The notes: generated from the sequence alone by a model not told the origin. A stretch of DNA of 62,133 nt from Bacteroidales bacterium (GCA_017428725.1 JAFRQH010000029.1:1-62133); one strand, 5' to 3'; positions 48,727-57,895 are shown, counted from the first letter of the stretch. Numbers and translations: made by a program.

Positions 48727-50322
48727 CTAGTTGTATCGTGCAAAAGCCTGGTTGATGTCGCTCTTGTACGCCGGATAGTAACTGATCAGCTTTTTCTGCA
48801 GGATTTCCCGGTCGGTGACATCGGCCCCCAGGACCTGGAAAATCCGGTTGTAGTCCAGTCCGTGCTCCTCCAGTAGGAGCAGGATCTGGGGATGGAACCA
48901 GAAAGACAGGCCGAATCCCGGCGCCGACTCGCCGTAACGCTCGCGGTAGAAGTGCGTCTGGACGAAGTAGGCCCACATCTCCCCCACCTCGCAGTAGCCG
49001 TGGTCCGCCTCGGTCCCGAGGCCGTAAGTCACGAATCCGGATGTGACGAAGGACTTGAGCACGTAGCGCGCATAATGGTTCCAGTAGTCCCGGCCCGCCA
49101 GCATGAAGTGGCTCGCATGCGCGAACTCGTGGATGGCCATCGCGTAGATGTCGGCATAGCTGTCGCTCCCCTTGAGGCCGATCGTGACGTCCGGCAGGAA
49201 CATCTGCAGCAGCGAGACATACTCCCCGAGGAAATCCGCCAGGCGGCTCTGCTCGACCAGGACGCCCTGCTGCAGCATCACGGCGGAACTGAGGGACAGG
49301 CGCTGGAACAGCCAGATCCGCAGGTTGGCGGGCGGCACCTTGAGGGCCGGGTCCACGGTCTCGCAGCGCGCAAAGTAGTCGTACCCGGCATTGTTGACCA
49401 CGCAACGCGTGAAGAGCCAGCGGTCCGAACTGCGCGAGACTTCGTAGTCCAGCCCGGCGGCGTCCTGCCGGCCGAGCGTGGCCACGGAAGCCGGGACCAG
49501 CAACAGGTTGAGCCCGATTCCGAACCCTTTGGAGTTCTTGAAAATCAGCCGGTAACGCGGCCGCGAGGCGAAGCTCTTGTCCATCTGGTAGTACCCCTCT
49601 TCGTCCGTGTAGGCATAAGCGAACTTGACGAAGGAATTGCAGCTGACACGCACGCCCCGCACGCCCTCCGGCTCCCGGCCAGGCGCATCGTCCAGCAGGG
49701 TGATGCATCCGGCGGGCTTGCCGGAGGACTCGCCCCGCGTCGCGGGCGCCGCATCCAGCAGCGCGGCGTTGCCGCTCAGCCGGAAGGCCTCCCGCTCCAC
49801 GGCGGCCCAGTCCACGCCGTCGCCCTTGGTGGACGGCCCGTCCGGCGGGATGTAGCAAGACTCCAGCACCTCGTACCGGATCCCGGGCGGGAAGGAATAT
49901 CCCTTCGGCACCACGGAATACTGCCAGGTGATCCGGCCTTCGGGCACTTCCGGATCGTGATAGTAATCCCCCTCGCGGGTGATCTCGTAGTCTACGGGAT
50001 GGTCCAGGAGCGGGATCCCGCTCCGCTCCAGTTCCTCATACTGCGCCTCGTCCGCCGGCAGGAAGCGGACATAGAGGTGCGTCGTCGGGACCACGACCCG
50101 GTCCGCCTTGGTCGGATAGACCGCCGCCAGCGCCTGGGTCATATTGTCCACGGAATAGGGATCGTCGAGTTGCCGGCCCAGCTCGATCATCCCGTGCTCC
50201 ACCCGGCGCCCCTCCGCATCCACGCTCACCTCTCCCGGGGAGAGGCCCAGTCCGGAGCAGGAGGCGAGCAGGACCGGCACGAGCGCATCGAACAAAATGC
50301 GTCTTTGTCTTCTTCTTTTCAT
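48727..50322 (-). CDS. HEXXH-containing lipoprotein, putative zinc peptidase
   Basis: A 531-residue predicted lipoprotein (MKRRRQRRILFDALVPVLLASC). Residues 398-402 read HEFAH in the context YAMAIHEFAHASHF, a full HEXXH zinc motif; Glu445 or Glu448 (CEVGEMWAYF) could be the third ligand of a gluzincin. Residues about 200-250 look like a small carboxypeptidase-regulatory-like beta domain (GCITLLDD...VRGVRVSCNSFVKFAYAYTDEEGYYQMD). I know no named peptidase family for it, but similar hypothetical proteins occur in Bacteroidetes. It is a single-gene unit with a palindrome and an upstream terminator isolating it from deoC. Confidence 0.85.
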   Translation of the reverse strand: MKRRRQRRILFDALVPVLLASCSGLGLSPGEVSVDAEGRRVEHGMIELGRQLDDPYSVDNMTQALAAVYPTKADRVVVPTTHLYVRFLPADEAQYEELERSGIPLLDHPVDYEITREGDYYHDPEVPEGRITWQYSVVPKGYSFPPGIRYEVLESCYIPPDGPSTKGDGVDWAAVEREAFRLSGNAALLDAAPATRGESSGKPAGCITLLDDAPGREPEGVRGVRVSCNSFVKFAYAYTDEEGYYQMDKSFASRPRYRLIFKNSKGFGIGLNLLLVPASVATLGRQDAAGLDYEVSRSSDRWLFTRCVVNNAGYDYFARCETVDPALKVPPANLRIWLFQRLSLSSAVMLQQGVLVEQSRLADFLGEYVSLLQMFLPDVTIGLKGSDSYADIYAMAIHEFAHASHFMLAGRDYWNHYARYVLKSFVTSGFVTYGLGTEADHGYCEVGEMWAYFVQTHFYRERYGESAPGFGLSFWFHPQILLLLEEHGLDYNRIFQVLGADVTDREILQKKLISYYPAYKSDINQAFARYN

Positions 50323-50378
50323 AGCTTTGTCGTTTTCTCAGCGGCAAAGTTCGGGAAGGCAAAGCGTTTTATTGCGCG

Positions 50379-50392
50379 ATTAAACGTTTAAT
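50379..50392. promoter_or_regulatory. 14-bp palindrome upstream of HEXXH gene
   Basis: ATTAAACGTTTAAT is a perfect palindrome about 57 bases upstream of the HEXXH lipoprotein start and just after the deoC terminator. It is a candidate operator. A weak -7-like GAACTTTG lies between it and the gene. Confidence 0.45.
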
Positions 50393-50396
50393 TATC

Positions 50397-50424
50397 GAAA
50401 AAACCCCGTACAACTATGTACGGG
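50397..50424 (-). terminator. Terminator of ftsY-pheT-deoC operon
   Basis: On the minus strand a 9-bp stem (50416-50424 with 50403-50411) is followed by TTTTTT. Confidence 0.85.
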
Positions 50425-50467
50425 GCACGAATCAGGTATTTGTCGAACGATAAGAAACAGACAAAAA

Positions 50468-51358
50468 TCAGAAGAAATTGACTGTCTTTTGTTCAATTGC
50501 ACTCATCAGGCTGTTGCCCAGCCGGCTCACGCCGAAGCGAAAATACGCCTTGTCCATCCACTCCTTGCCGAGCACGGAGGCGCCGATGTAGTAGTACAGC
50601 AGGGCGTCCTTGGCGTTGGAGATGCCGCCGGCGGCCTTGAAGCCGACCTTGCGGCCCGTCCGGGCGTGGAAGGCCTTGATGCACTCGCACATCACGTAGG
50701 CGGCCGTAGGCGTGGCATTGACCTCGACCTTGCCCGTGGAGGTCTTGATGAAATCGGCACCGGCTTCCATCGCCAGGAAGGACGCCTGCGCAATCTTCTC
50801 CGGCGTGACGAGCAGGCCGGTCTCGAGGATGACCTTGAGCACGACCGGGCGGCCCTGACGGGCGGCCTCGGCGTCGATAGCCTTCTTCATCTCCACGATC
50901 TCGTGCGAGGCCGCCTCGTAGTCCTCCGCCAGGAAGGAATTGAGTGCCAGCACGATATCCACTTCGTCAGCGCCCCCGCGGACGGCCAGGATGCACTCCT
51001 GCACTTTGACCTCCAGGAAACTCTGGGCCGAAGGGAAGCAGCTGGAGACCGTGGTCACGTGCAGTTCGGGCGAGCAGCGACGCTCCCGCACCACCGACGC
51101 GAAGTTGGGATACACGCAGATCGAGGCGGGAAGCGGATAATCCGGGAACTCCCGGGTCAGGCGGTTGGTCTTGTCGACCAGTTTGCAGACGGACGCCACC
51201 GTGTCGTTGGTCTTGAGGGTGGTCAGGTCCATCAGGGAGAAACAACGCTTGAGCACCTCCGGCGTGGCGAGGCCGTCCAGGTTGGAGGCCACGGCCTGGA
51301 TCCGGGCTGCTATTTCCTCCCCATTGGGAGCATAGCCATATTTGAGCAAGTAATCCAT
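50468..51358 (-). CDS. deoC: Deoxyribose-phosphate aldolase
   Basis: A 296-residue class I aldolase. It splits 2-deoxyribose-5-phosphate into glyceraldehyde-3-phosphate and acetaldehyde in nucleoside salvage. Lys205 in IKTSTGKVEVNATP forms the Schiff base, and Lys241 in VGFKAAGGI assists; LKVILETG (Lys175) is also conserved. It has a 40-residue N-terminal helical extension compared with the short bacterial forms, as in other Bacteroidetes. It is the last gene of the run ftsY-pheT-DUF4296-deoC. Confidence 0.96.
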   Translation of the reverse strand: MDYLLKYGYAPNGEEIAARIQAVASNLDGLATPEVLKRCFSLMDLTTLKTNDTVASVCKLVDKTNRLTREFPDYPLPASICVYPNFASVVRERRCSPELHVTTVSSCFPSAQSFLEVKVQECILAVRGGADEVDIVLALNSFLAEDYEAASHEIVEMKKAIDAEAARQGRPVVLKVILETGLLVTPEKIAQASFLAMEAGADFIKTSTGKVEVNATPTAAYVMCECIKAFHARTGRKVGFKAAGGISNAKDALLYYYIGASVLGKEWMDKAYFRFGVSRLGNSLMSAIEQKTVNFF

Positions 51359-51373
51359 AAGGTTATCAGTGTA

Positions 51374-51862
51374 TTATTTTATTACCAAAGTGTCTCTTGT
51401 CGTCCGTTCAGGCCAGAGGATCCGCCTCCCGGTCCATCGGAGGGAATCGTCCGAGAAATCCTGCGGCTTGTACAGCCGGCGGAAGGCATCCAGCATCTGC
51501 TCGTGCTCCCGCCAGGCTTCCAGCTCCTTCTGGAGCTGGTCCCCACGGGCGCGCAGCTGCTCCGACGCCCCGGAGAGGACCTTGTTGTACTTGTCGGGAT
51601 GGTCCAGGTAGTAGTGGACGCTCTTGTCATAGTCCTCGAACGAGTAGCCGAACCGGCGGAAAACCGGGTCGAAGACCAGGGTGGTGTCTCCGGCGGAGCG
51701 CTGGTTCGGGTGGTCCCGGAACCACTGGTCCGCCAGGTACATCTCGGCGACGATCCGCTTCATCTTGCTGTCCGGGATCACCCGGGCCCGGCGGCCGCAC
51801 CCGGCCGTACAGCAGAGCACGGCCAGCAGCGCAAGCAGGAGAACCGGACCGGGACAGCGCAT
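51374..51862 (-). CDS. DUF4296 lipoprotein
   Basis: A 162-residue predicted lipoprotein (MRCPGPVLLLALLAVLCCTAGC). The region IPDSKMKRIVAEMYLADQW followed by DPVFRRFGYSFEDYDKSVHYYLDHPDKYNKVL is the DUF4296 pattern, a Bacteroidetes-restricted family of unknown function. The rest is coiled-coil-like helix (LRARGDQLQKELEAWREHEQ). It starts only three bases after pheT, so it is translated with it. Confidence 0.9.
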   Translation of the reverse strand: MRCPGPVLLLALLAVLCCTAGCGRRARVIPDSKMKRIVAEMYLADQWFRDHPNQRSAGDTTLVFDPVFRRFGYSFEDYDKSVHYYLDHPDKYNKVLSGASEQLRARGDQLQKELEAWREHEQMLDAFRRLYKPQDFSDDSLRWTGRRILWPERTTRDTLVIK

Positions 51863-51865
51863 CGC

Positions 51866-54304
51866 TTAGCGGAGCTGGGCGCCGAAATCCTTCTGGAAGG
51901 TGGTCAGCAGGCGCTCCATCACCCGCTCCGTATCCTGGTCCGTAAGCGTGCGCTCCAGGTCCTGGATGACGAAGCTCAGGGCGTACTGCTTCTTGCCGGC
52001 GGGGATCTTGTCGCCGCGGTACACGTCGAACAGGCCCACCTGGCGCAGCAGTTTCTTTGCCTGCTTGAAGGCGGCGGCGCGCAGGTCGGCGTAACTGACC
52101 TGCTCGTCCAGCAGCAAGGCGAGGTCGCGGCGGACGGCCGGGAACTTCGGCAACTCGCTGAAGGCCACCTTGTCGCGCTTGACGAGCTCGAAGAGCGTGG
52201 GCCACTCGATCTCGGCGGCGAAGACCGGCTGCTTGATGCCGAACTTGCGCGCCAGGCCGGGATGGACCGTGCCGAGGGTCACCAGCTTGCCGCCCTTGCC
52301 AGGCAGCGAGTAGACCATCCCCTCGGAGAAGATGTCCGCGGGGGCCGGAGCCGCCCACAGCTGCTGGATGTCGGCGCCATAGCGGCGCAGCAGCAGCTCC
52401 ACATAGCCCTTGAGCTGGAAGTAGTTGCTCTTGCCGGGCTCTTCGCGCCAGGATTTCTCCGGCGTGCCGGTGAGCATCAGCGTGAAGCAGGTGTGCTCCT
52501 CGTAACCGTCGAGCGTCTCGGGGGAAGTCTCCGGGCGGCGGCTGTAGACGCTGCCGTACTCGAAGGTGCGCATCGAGGAGATCTGGCGGTTGAGGTTGTA
52601 TGCGATGACCTCCAGGCCGCCGAGGATCAGGGTCTGGCGCATCACGTTGAGGTCCTGGCTGAGCGGGTTGACGATGGTCGCGCAGCGCTCCGCGGGGAAG
52701 GTCTGCAGGCCGGCATAGTACTCCGCCTTGGTCAGGGAATTGTTCATGATCTCCACGAAGCCATTGGCTGCCAGGAAGTTGGACATGGCGTTTCGGATCG
52801 CCTCCGGGTCCGGTTTGGGCGTGGCGCCCACCGACATCTTCATATGGTGCGGCAGGGGGATGTTGTTGTACCCATAGATGCGCAGGATCTCCTCGACCAC
52901 GTCGCACTCGCGGTAGACGTCCACCATATAGGACGGGGCAGCCACGCGGGCGCCGCCCGGGCGCTTCTCCAGGAAGTCGTAACCCAGCCAGGTGAGGATG
53001 TTCTCCATCGTCTCAAAGCCGATCTGCTGCCCGGCGAAACGCTCGATGCGGGCGTAGTCCAGGTCGATCTCCCGCCGGGCGACCGGCTGGGGATACGACT
53101 CCCGGATCTTGCCGACGACCTGGCCGCCGGCGCACTCCTGGATCAGGGTCACGGCGCGCTTGAGCGCGAAGATGGGGATCTCGGGATCCGCGCCGCGCTC
53201 GTAGCGGAAGGACGCGTCCGTCTGCAGGCCCTGCGTCTTGGAGGTCCGGCGAATGGAGGCGGGATCGAAATAGGCGCTCTCCACGAACACGTCCGTGGTG
53301 GACTCGGTCACGCCGCTGTCTTCGCCGCCGAACACGCCGGCGATGCACATCGGCACCCGCTCGTCCGCGATGACCATATCCCGGCTGCAGAGCTTGTGCT
53401 CCGCACCGTCCAGGGTCTTGATGGGCTCGCCCTCGGCCGCGCGGCGCACCACCACGTGGCCGCCGATCTTGGCGGCGTCGAAGGTGTGGAGCGGCTGGCC
53501 GAGCTCGAAGAGCACGAAATTGGAGATATCCACGATGTTGTTGATCGGCCGCAGGCCGATGCTCACCAGGCGCTGCTGGAGCCACTCCGGGGAGGGCTTC
53601 ACCTGCACGCCCTTGAGCGTAATGCCGGTATAGCGCGGCGCACCGTCGCTGTCGCGGACCTCGATGGCGACGCCCTCGCCTTCGCCCTCGCGGAAGGCAT
53701 CCACGGACGGCTTCACGAGTTCGCACGGGCGGCCGTTGAGCCGAAGCCAGGCATACAGGTCGCGGGCCACGCCCCAGTGGGAAGCAGCATCGATGCGGTT
53801 GGCCGTGATCTCATACTCGATCACCGCCTCGGAGCCCAGTTGGAGGTACTCCTTGGCGGGCGTCCCCACGACGGCATCCTCTGGCAGGACCATGATGCCG
53901 GCGTGGTCCTCGCCGATGCCGAGTTCGTCCTCGGCGCAGATCATACCGAACGACTCGATCCCGCGGATCTTGGATTTCTTGATCTTGAAATCCCCGGGCA
54001 GGACCGTGCCGATCTGGGCGAACAGGACCTTCTGGCCGGCCGCAACGTTGGGCGCGCCGCAGACCACGGTCAGCGGATCGCCGGCGCCGGCGTCCACCGT
54101 GGTGACGTGGAGATGGTCGGAGTCGGGGTGCGGCTCGCAGGTCAGCACCTGCGCCACGACCACGCCGGCGAGTCCGCCGGGGATCTGCTCCTGCTCCTCG
54201 ACGCCGTCCACCTCGATGCCGATCGAGGTCATCGCGTCAGCAACCTCCTGCGGGGTGAGGTCACACTTCAAATACTCCTTGAGCCAATTGTAACTGAGCT
54301 TCAT
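51866..54304 (-). CDS. pheT: Phenylalanine-tRNA ligase beta subunit
   Basis: An 812-residue PheRS beta chain that with PheS charges tRNA-Phe. The N terminus MKLSYNWLKEYL is canonical. A tRNA-binding OB domain spans about 40-150 (VVAQVLTCEPHPDSDHLHVTTVD). The B3/B4 editing domain contains PINNIVDISNFVLFELGQPLHTFDAAKI, the B5 domain lies about 400-480, and the C-terminal FDX-ACB anticodon-binding domain starts near 715 (LPKFPAVRRDLALLLDE). pheS is not adjacent, as is common in Bacteroidetes. It starts 14 bases after ftsY. Confidence 0.98.
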   Translation of the reverse strand: MKLSYNWLKEYLKCDLTPQEVADAMTSIGIEVDGVEEQEQIPGGLAGVVVAQVLTCEPHPDSDHLHVTTVDAGAGDPLTVVCGAPNVAAGQKVLFAQIGTVLPGDFKIKKSKIRGIESFGMICAEDELGIGEDHAGIMVLPEDAVVGTPAKEYLQLGSEAVIEYEITANRIDAASHWGVARDLYAWLRLNGRPCELVKPSVDAFREGEGEGVAIEVRDSDGAPRYTGITLKGVQVKPSPEWLQQRLVSIGLRPINNIVDISNFVLFELGQPLHTFDAAKIGGHVVVRRAAEGEPIKTLDGAEHKLCSRDMVIADERVPMCIAGVFGGEDSGVTESTTDVFVESAYFDPASIRRTSKTQGLQTDASFRYERGADPEIPIFALKRAVTLIQECAGGQVVGKIRESYPQPVARREIDLDYARIERFAGQQIGFETMENILTWLGYDFLEKRPGGARVAAPSYMVDVYRECDVVEEILRIYGYNNIPLPHHMKMSVGATPKPDPEAIRNAMSNFLAANGFVEIMNNSLTKAEYYAGLQTFPAERCATIVNPLSQDLNVMRQTLILGGLEVIAYNLNRQISSMRTFEYGSVYSRRPETSPETLDGYEEHTCFTLMLTGTPEKSWREEPGKSNYFQLKGYVELLLRRYGADIQQLWAAPAPADIFSEGMVYSLPGKGGKLVTLGTVHPGLARKFGIKQPVFAAEIEWPTLFELVKRDKVAFSELPKFPAVRRDLALLLDEQVSYADLRAAAFKQAKKLLRQVGLFDVYRGDKIPAGKKQYALSFVIQDLERTLTDQDTERVMERLLTTFQKDFGAQLR

Positions 54305-54318
54305 ATCTTGTTATTTTA

Positions 54319-55197
54319 TCATTTCAAACTGTCGGGACTGAATAGCTGGGCCACGAATTCCTGCTTGTTGAACACCTTGAGGTCGTCGATCCCCTCACCC
54401 ACGCCGATGAACTTCACCGGGATGTGGAACTGGTCCGACACGCCCACGACCACGCCGCCCTTGGCGGTGCCGTCGAGCTTGGTGACGGTCAGTGAGGTGA
54501 TGTCGGTGGCCCGGGCGAACTCCCGCGCCTGCGCGAAGGCGTTCTGGCCCGTGGAGGCGTCCAGGATCAGCATCACGTCGTGGGGGCCGTCGGGGACGAC
54601 CTTGCGGATGACATTGCGGATCTTTGTCAGCTCGTTCATCAGGTCCACGCGGTTGTGCAGGCGCCCGGCGGTGTCGATGATCGCCACGTCCGCGCCGCGC
54701 GCCACCGCCGCCTTGACGGTGTCGAAGGCAACGGATGCCGGGTCGGAACCCATGGACTGCTTGACGATGTCCACGCCGGCGCGCTCCGCCCAGATGGTCA
54801 GCTGGTCCACGGCCGCCGCGCGGAAGGTGTCGGCGGCGCCCAGCAGGACCTTGCGCCCCTGGCGGGTCAGCATCGCGGCGAGTTTGCCGATCGTCGTGGT
54901 CTTGCCCACGCCGTTGACGCCCACCACCAGGATGACATAGGGCTTCTTGCTGAAGTCGAAGGGCTCCACGCTCTCGTCCACCAACGCCCCGATCTCCTCA
55001 CGCAGCAAACCCACCAGTTCGTCGAAAGACATGAACTTGTCCTTCGCGACCCGCTCCTCGAGACTGTCGATGACCTTCAGGGTCGTGTCCACGCCCATAT
55101 CCGACTCCACCAGGGCCTCCTCGATCGCATCGAGCGTGTCATCGTCCACCCTCGACTTGCCGATCACGGCCCGCGAAATCCGCTGAAAGAAACTCAT
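54319..55197 (-). CDS. ftsY: Signal recognition particle receptor FtsY
   Basis: About 292 residues, the short form without a long acidic A domain. It is the SRP receptor GTPase that docks ribosome-nascent chains at the inner membrane. The N domain comes first; the G1 loop VVGVNGVGKTTT lies near 91-102, followed by DTFRAAAVDQL, DTAGRLHN and TKLDGTAKGG. ATGs at 55203 and 55197 are both possible; 55197 is preferred because the -7 box at 55210-55217 would put the transcript start near 55203. It heads the ftsY-pheT-DUF4296-deoC operon. Confidence 0.96.
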   Translation of the reverse strand: MSFFQRISRAVIGKSRVDDDTLDAIEEALVESDMGVDTTLKVIDSLEERVAKDKFMSFDELVGLLREEIGALVDESVEPFDFSKKPYVILVVGVNGVGKTTTIGKLAAMLTRQGRKVLLGAADTFRAAAVDQLTIWAERAGVDIVKQSMGSDPASVAFDTVKAAVARGADVAIIDTAGRLHNRVDLMNELTKIRNVIRKVVPDGPHDVMLILDASTGQNAFAQAREFARATDITSLTVTKLDGTAKGGVVVGVSDQFHIPVKFIGVGEGIDDLKVFNKQEFVAQLFSPDSLK

Positions 55198-55209
55198 TGC
55201 CATAGTCCA

Positions 55210-55217
55210 CAAAGATA
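55210..55217 (-). promoter_or_regulatory. -7 box of ftsY operon
   Basis: TATCTTTG on the minus strand, directly after the terminator of the ribosomal-protein operon. Confidence 0.75.
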
Positions 55218-55234
55218 CAAAAATATACGCAAAT

Positions 55235-55270
55235 AAAGAGGGGGTCCCGCACAGGCGGAACCCCCTCTTT
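55235..55270 (-). terminator. Terminator of rpmB-rpmG-DUF4295 operon
   Basis: A 10-bp stem AAAGAGGGGG with CCCCCTCTTT (55235-55244, 55261-55270), extended by an inner CCGC/GCGG; the minus side continues as TTTATTTG. Confidence 0.85.
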
Positions 55271-55287
55271 ATGCTGTACAGGAGAAA

Positions 55288-55449
55288 TTATTTCTTGCTG
55301 GCGAAATAATCCTTGGCCTTGTCGGCCTCGACGAGCTGCTCCGTGAAGACGTAAGCGCCGGTCTTGGGGGACTTCTCCATACGGATGCACTTGACCATGC
55401 TCTTGGCACCGGCCTTGGCTGCGAAGGTTGCAACGGCTTTCTTTGCCAT
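55288..55449 (-). CDS. DUF4295 small basic protein
   Basis: A 53-residue protein beginning MAKKAVATFAAKAGAKSMVK and ending DKAKDYFASKK. It matches DUF4295, a Bacteroidetes-specific small basic protein almost always found after rpmB and rpmG; a ribosome-associated role has been suggested from this context. It lies 18 bases after rpmG. Confidence 0.92.
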   Translation of the reverse strand: MAKKAVATFAAKAGAKSMVKCIRMEKSPKTGAYVFTEQLVEADKAKDYFASKK

Positions 55450-55467
55450 AATCTAATCTCCTATGAA

Positions 55468-55656
55468 TTATTTGATTTCACGATGAACGGTGACCTTCTT
55501 GAGGTACGGATTGTACTTCCGACGCTCGAGACGCTCCGGGGTGTTCTTCTTGTTCTTGGTCGTGATGTAACGGGACATTCCCGGTACGCCGCTGGCCTTC
55601 TGCTCCGTGCACTCGAGGATGACCTGCACCCTGTTTCCTTTTGCTTTCTTTGCCAT
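55468..55656 (-). CDS. rpmG: 50S ribosomal protein L33
   Basis: A 62-residue bL33 ([20 protein letters not shown]...[35 protein letters not shown]). Only one cysteine is present, so this is the zinc-free C-minus form. It starts 11 bases after rpmB. Confidence 0.98.
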   Translation of the reverse strand: MAKKAKGNRVQVILECTEQKASGVPGMSRYITTKNKKNTPERLERRKYNPYLKKVTVHREIK

Positions 55657-55667
55657 AGTCCTAAAAA

Positions 55668-55910
55668 TTAAACAAGGTTAATCAATCCTTTCTTCTGGGC
55701 ATCACGAAGGGTGGCCTCCAGGCCGTTCTTCTCGATGATGCGCATACCCTTGCAAGAGACCTTGAGGGTCACATACCTCTGCTCCTCCTCGCTCCAGAAC
55801 CGCTTGTTCTTGAGATTCAGGGAGAAGTCGCGCTTGGTGCGCAGCTTGGAATGGGCAACGTTGTTGCCTTTCATCCTCTTCCTACCGGTAATTTGACAAA
55901 CTTTTGCCAT
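55668..55910 (-). CDS. rpmB: 50S ribosomal protein L28
   Basis: An 80-residue bL28 ([39 protein letters not shown]). It is the first gene of the rpmB-rpmG-DUF4295 operon, a cluster conserved in Bacteroidetes. A promoter with both -33 and -7 elements lies just upstream, in the gap after lepB. Confidence 0.98.
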   Translation of the reverse strand: MAKVCQITGRKRMKGNNVAHSKLRTKRDFSLNLKNKRFWSEEEQRYVTLKVSCKGMRIIEKNGLEATLRDAQKKGLINLV

Positions 55911-55950
55911 AGTTGTATCTCTTTTTATTTCTTTTTCTTACAATGGGGTG

Positions 55951-55982
55951 CAAATATCGCTTTTAATTTTCTGATTTCCAAA
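55951..55982 (-). promoter_or_regulatory. Promoter of rpmB operon
   Basis: On the minus strand TTTG (55982-55979) and GATATTTG (55958-55951) are 20 bases apart, the best-spaced -33/-7 pair in the window, with one mismatch in the -7 box. Confidence 0.65.
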
Positions 55983-55989
55983 TCGAAAC

Positions 55990-57297
55990 CTAGAGAAACT
56001 TGAGGAATCTGCGCCACCGGATGTTCTTCGGGAAACGCTTGCCGGCGTCGGTTGAGAGCCAGATCACGACCGGCCGGCCGACGATGTGGTCCTCGGGGAC
56101 AAAACCCCAGTATCTGGAATCCAGGGAATTGTGCCGGTTGTCTCCCATCATAAAGTAATAATCCTGCTTGAACGTGTATGAGCCCTCGCGGAGCGCCTGC
56201 TGCACATCGCCGCCTTCGTAGGCCGAGATGATGCGTTCGTAGAGCGCGACATTGTCTTGCGTGAGCGGGACCGTGGCTCCCTTGCGGGGAATCCAGAGCG
56301 GACCGAAGTAGTCGCGGGTCCAGCCGGAGTCCTGCGTGAAGGGGAAGATCTCCTGCGCACAGGCGGCCGGGTCGGTCTCCAGGTTGGCGGTCACGCTCTC
56401 GACGTTGGGGAGCTTGCGGACCTCGTCGGCCCTCTCTGCGGTCAGGCTGACCGAGGGGTAACCGGGGAGGTTGGCGTCGTACCAGGCCTCCGCGGCCTCG
56501 ATACCGAGCTTCTCCAGCGTCTTGGCGTTGATCTTCTGGCCGGCGGTGCGGATGCAATAAGTGAGCTGGATGCCGGGATAGACCGTCTGCGGCTCGCCAT
56601 TCACCCACACCATGCCGTCCCGGACTTCGAGGGAGTCCCCCGGTACCGCGACACAGCGCTTCACGTAATGGTCTTTTTTGTCCATCGGGCGGACAATCTT
56701 CTCTCCCAGCTTGTCCACGGCCGCCTGGCCGAGGGTGCGCACCAGCATGTGGTAGTCTTCGACCGGGTACTTGCGCAGGACGGTGTCTCCGTTGGGGAAA
56801 CCGAACACCACGCAATCTCCGCGGCGGACTTCCCGGAAGCCTTTCAGGCGGCGGTAATCATTCTGGATCAGGGTCGAATACGACTCGCGTCCGAAGATCA
56901 CGTTGTGCGTGAAGGGGATCGTCAGGGGCGTCTGGGGGATCCGAGGACCGTATGTCAATTTGCTCACGAAGAGATGGTCTCCCGTATAGAGGCTTCTCTC
57001 CATCGAGGATGAAGGAATCTTGAAGGCCTGGAAGAAGAAGGTGTTGATGAAGGTGACCACGATCACGGCGAAGATGATGGCGTCGAGCCAGTCATTCCAC
57101 GCGCTGTGCTTCTCTCCTTCCTTGTAGCGCTTCTTCCAGAAATTCCAGTGGACCTTGCGGGTGATGAAGACATCGAAGATCACCACCAGGCCGAAAAGCC
57201 ACCAGAAGTTGCCAAGCCAGATCACCCACGCGATAAAGAGCAAAGCCCAGAAACAGAACTTTGTCCAGCGGTTTTGGGTGAATTCCTTCAGGCTCAT
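55990..57297 (-). CDS. lepB: Signal peptidase I
   Basis: A 435-residue membrane peptidase, longer than E. coli LepB (324). Two membrane segments lie at about 13-45 and a third at about 70-90. The catalytic serine is Ser98 (IPSSSMERS), and Lys213 in YVKRCVAVPGD completes the Ser-Lys dyad; MMGDNRHNSLDSRYWGFVP near 385 is box E. A large insert of about 130 residues between VNGEPQ and box E is typical of Bacteroidetes forms. It removes signal peptides from the many exported proteins encoded here. It starts nine bases after rplT. Confidence 0.97.
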   Translation of the reverse strand: MSLKEFTQNRWTKFCFWALLFIAWVIWLGNFWWLFGLVVIFDVFITRKVHWNFWKKRYKEGEKHSAWNDWLDAIIFAVIVVTFINTFFFQAFKIPSSSMERSLYTGDHLFVSKLTYGPRIPQTPLTIPFTHNVIFGRESYSTLIQNDYRRLKGFREVRRGDCVVFGFPNGDTVLRKYPVEDYHMLVRTLGQAAVDKLGEKIVRPMDKKDHYVKRCVAVPGDSLEVRDGMVWVNGEPQTVYPGIQLTYCIRTAGQKINAKTLEKLGIEAAEAWYDANLPGYPSVSLTAERADEVRKLPNVESVTANLETDPAACAQEIFPFTQDSGWTRDYFGPLWIPRKGATVPLTQDNVALYERIISAYEGGDVQQALREGSYTFKQDYYFMMGDNRHNSLDSRYWGFVPEDHIVGRPVVIWLSTDAGKRFPKNIRWRRFLKFL

Positions 57298-57306
57298 CAG
57301 CGCGTT

Positions 57307-57651
57307 TTACTTCACGGAATTGATGATCGCTTCGAACGCCTGGGGATTGTTCATCGCCAGGTCGGCGAGGACCTTGCGGTTCAGGCCGATGTTCTGGGCG
57401 TTCAGCTTGCCCATGAACTGGGAGTAGGACATACCGTACTGACGCGCGGCGGCGTTGATACGCTGGATCCAGAGAGCGCGGAAATTGCGCTTCTTGGCCT
57501 TGCGGTCACGGTAGGCATAGGTCAAACCTTTCTCGTAGGTGTTCTTGGCTACGGTCCAAACATTCTTCCTGGAGAGGAAGTTACCGCGGGTTCTCTTGAG
57601 AATCTTCTTGCGGCGCGCCCTGGAGGCGACTGAGTTGACTGATCTAGGCAT
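57307..57651 (-). CDS. rplT: 50S ribosomal protein L20
   Basis: A 114-residue bL20 ([25 protein letters not shown]...[24 protein letters not shown]). It is needed early in 50S assembly and in many bacteria represses its own operon; no leader structure for that was identified here. It follows rpmI by 12 bases in the thrS-infC-rpmI-rplT order. Confidence 0.98.
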   Translation of the reverse strand: MPRSVNSVASRARRKKILKRTRGNFLSRKNVWTVAKNTYEKGLTYAYRDRKAKKRNFRALWIQRINAAARQYGMSYSQFMGKLNAQNIGLNRKVLADLAMNNPQAFEAIINSVK

Positions 57652-57663
57652 AATTCGATACTT

Positions 57664-57858
57664 TTAGAGAACCAACATTTCTTTCACCCGGCCGTAATCC
57701 ACCTTCTCGAGGAGGGCGAAGTGGTCCAGGTTGCGTTTGCGCTTCTTGGTCTTCTTGGTGAGGATGTGGCTGTGGTAAGCGTGCTTCCTCTTGATTTTTC
57801 CCGTTCCGGTAAGCGTGAAGCGCTTTTTGGCACCGGAATTGGTCTTAAGCTTTGCCAT
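57664..57858 (-). CDS. rpmI: 50S ribosomal protein L35
   Basis: A 64-residue bL35 ([44 protein letters not shown]). It lies 37 bases after infC and before rplT, the common bacterial order. Confidence 0.98.
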   Translation of the reverse strand: MAKLKTNSGAKKRFTLTGTGKIKRKHAYHSHILTKKTKKRKRNLDHFALLEKVDYGRVKEMLVL

Positions 57859-57895
57859 TGTTTTAAATAATTAATTGTTAGTAATATATGATTCC

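Noticed and set aside
50489..54940. Open frame of about 1480 codons antisense to deoC, DUF4296, pheT and ftsY
   Set aside because: It runs across four well-identified genes and has the same biased composition, so it is not a gene.
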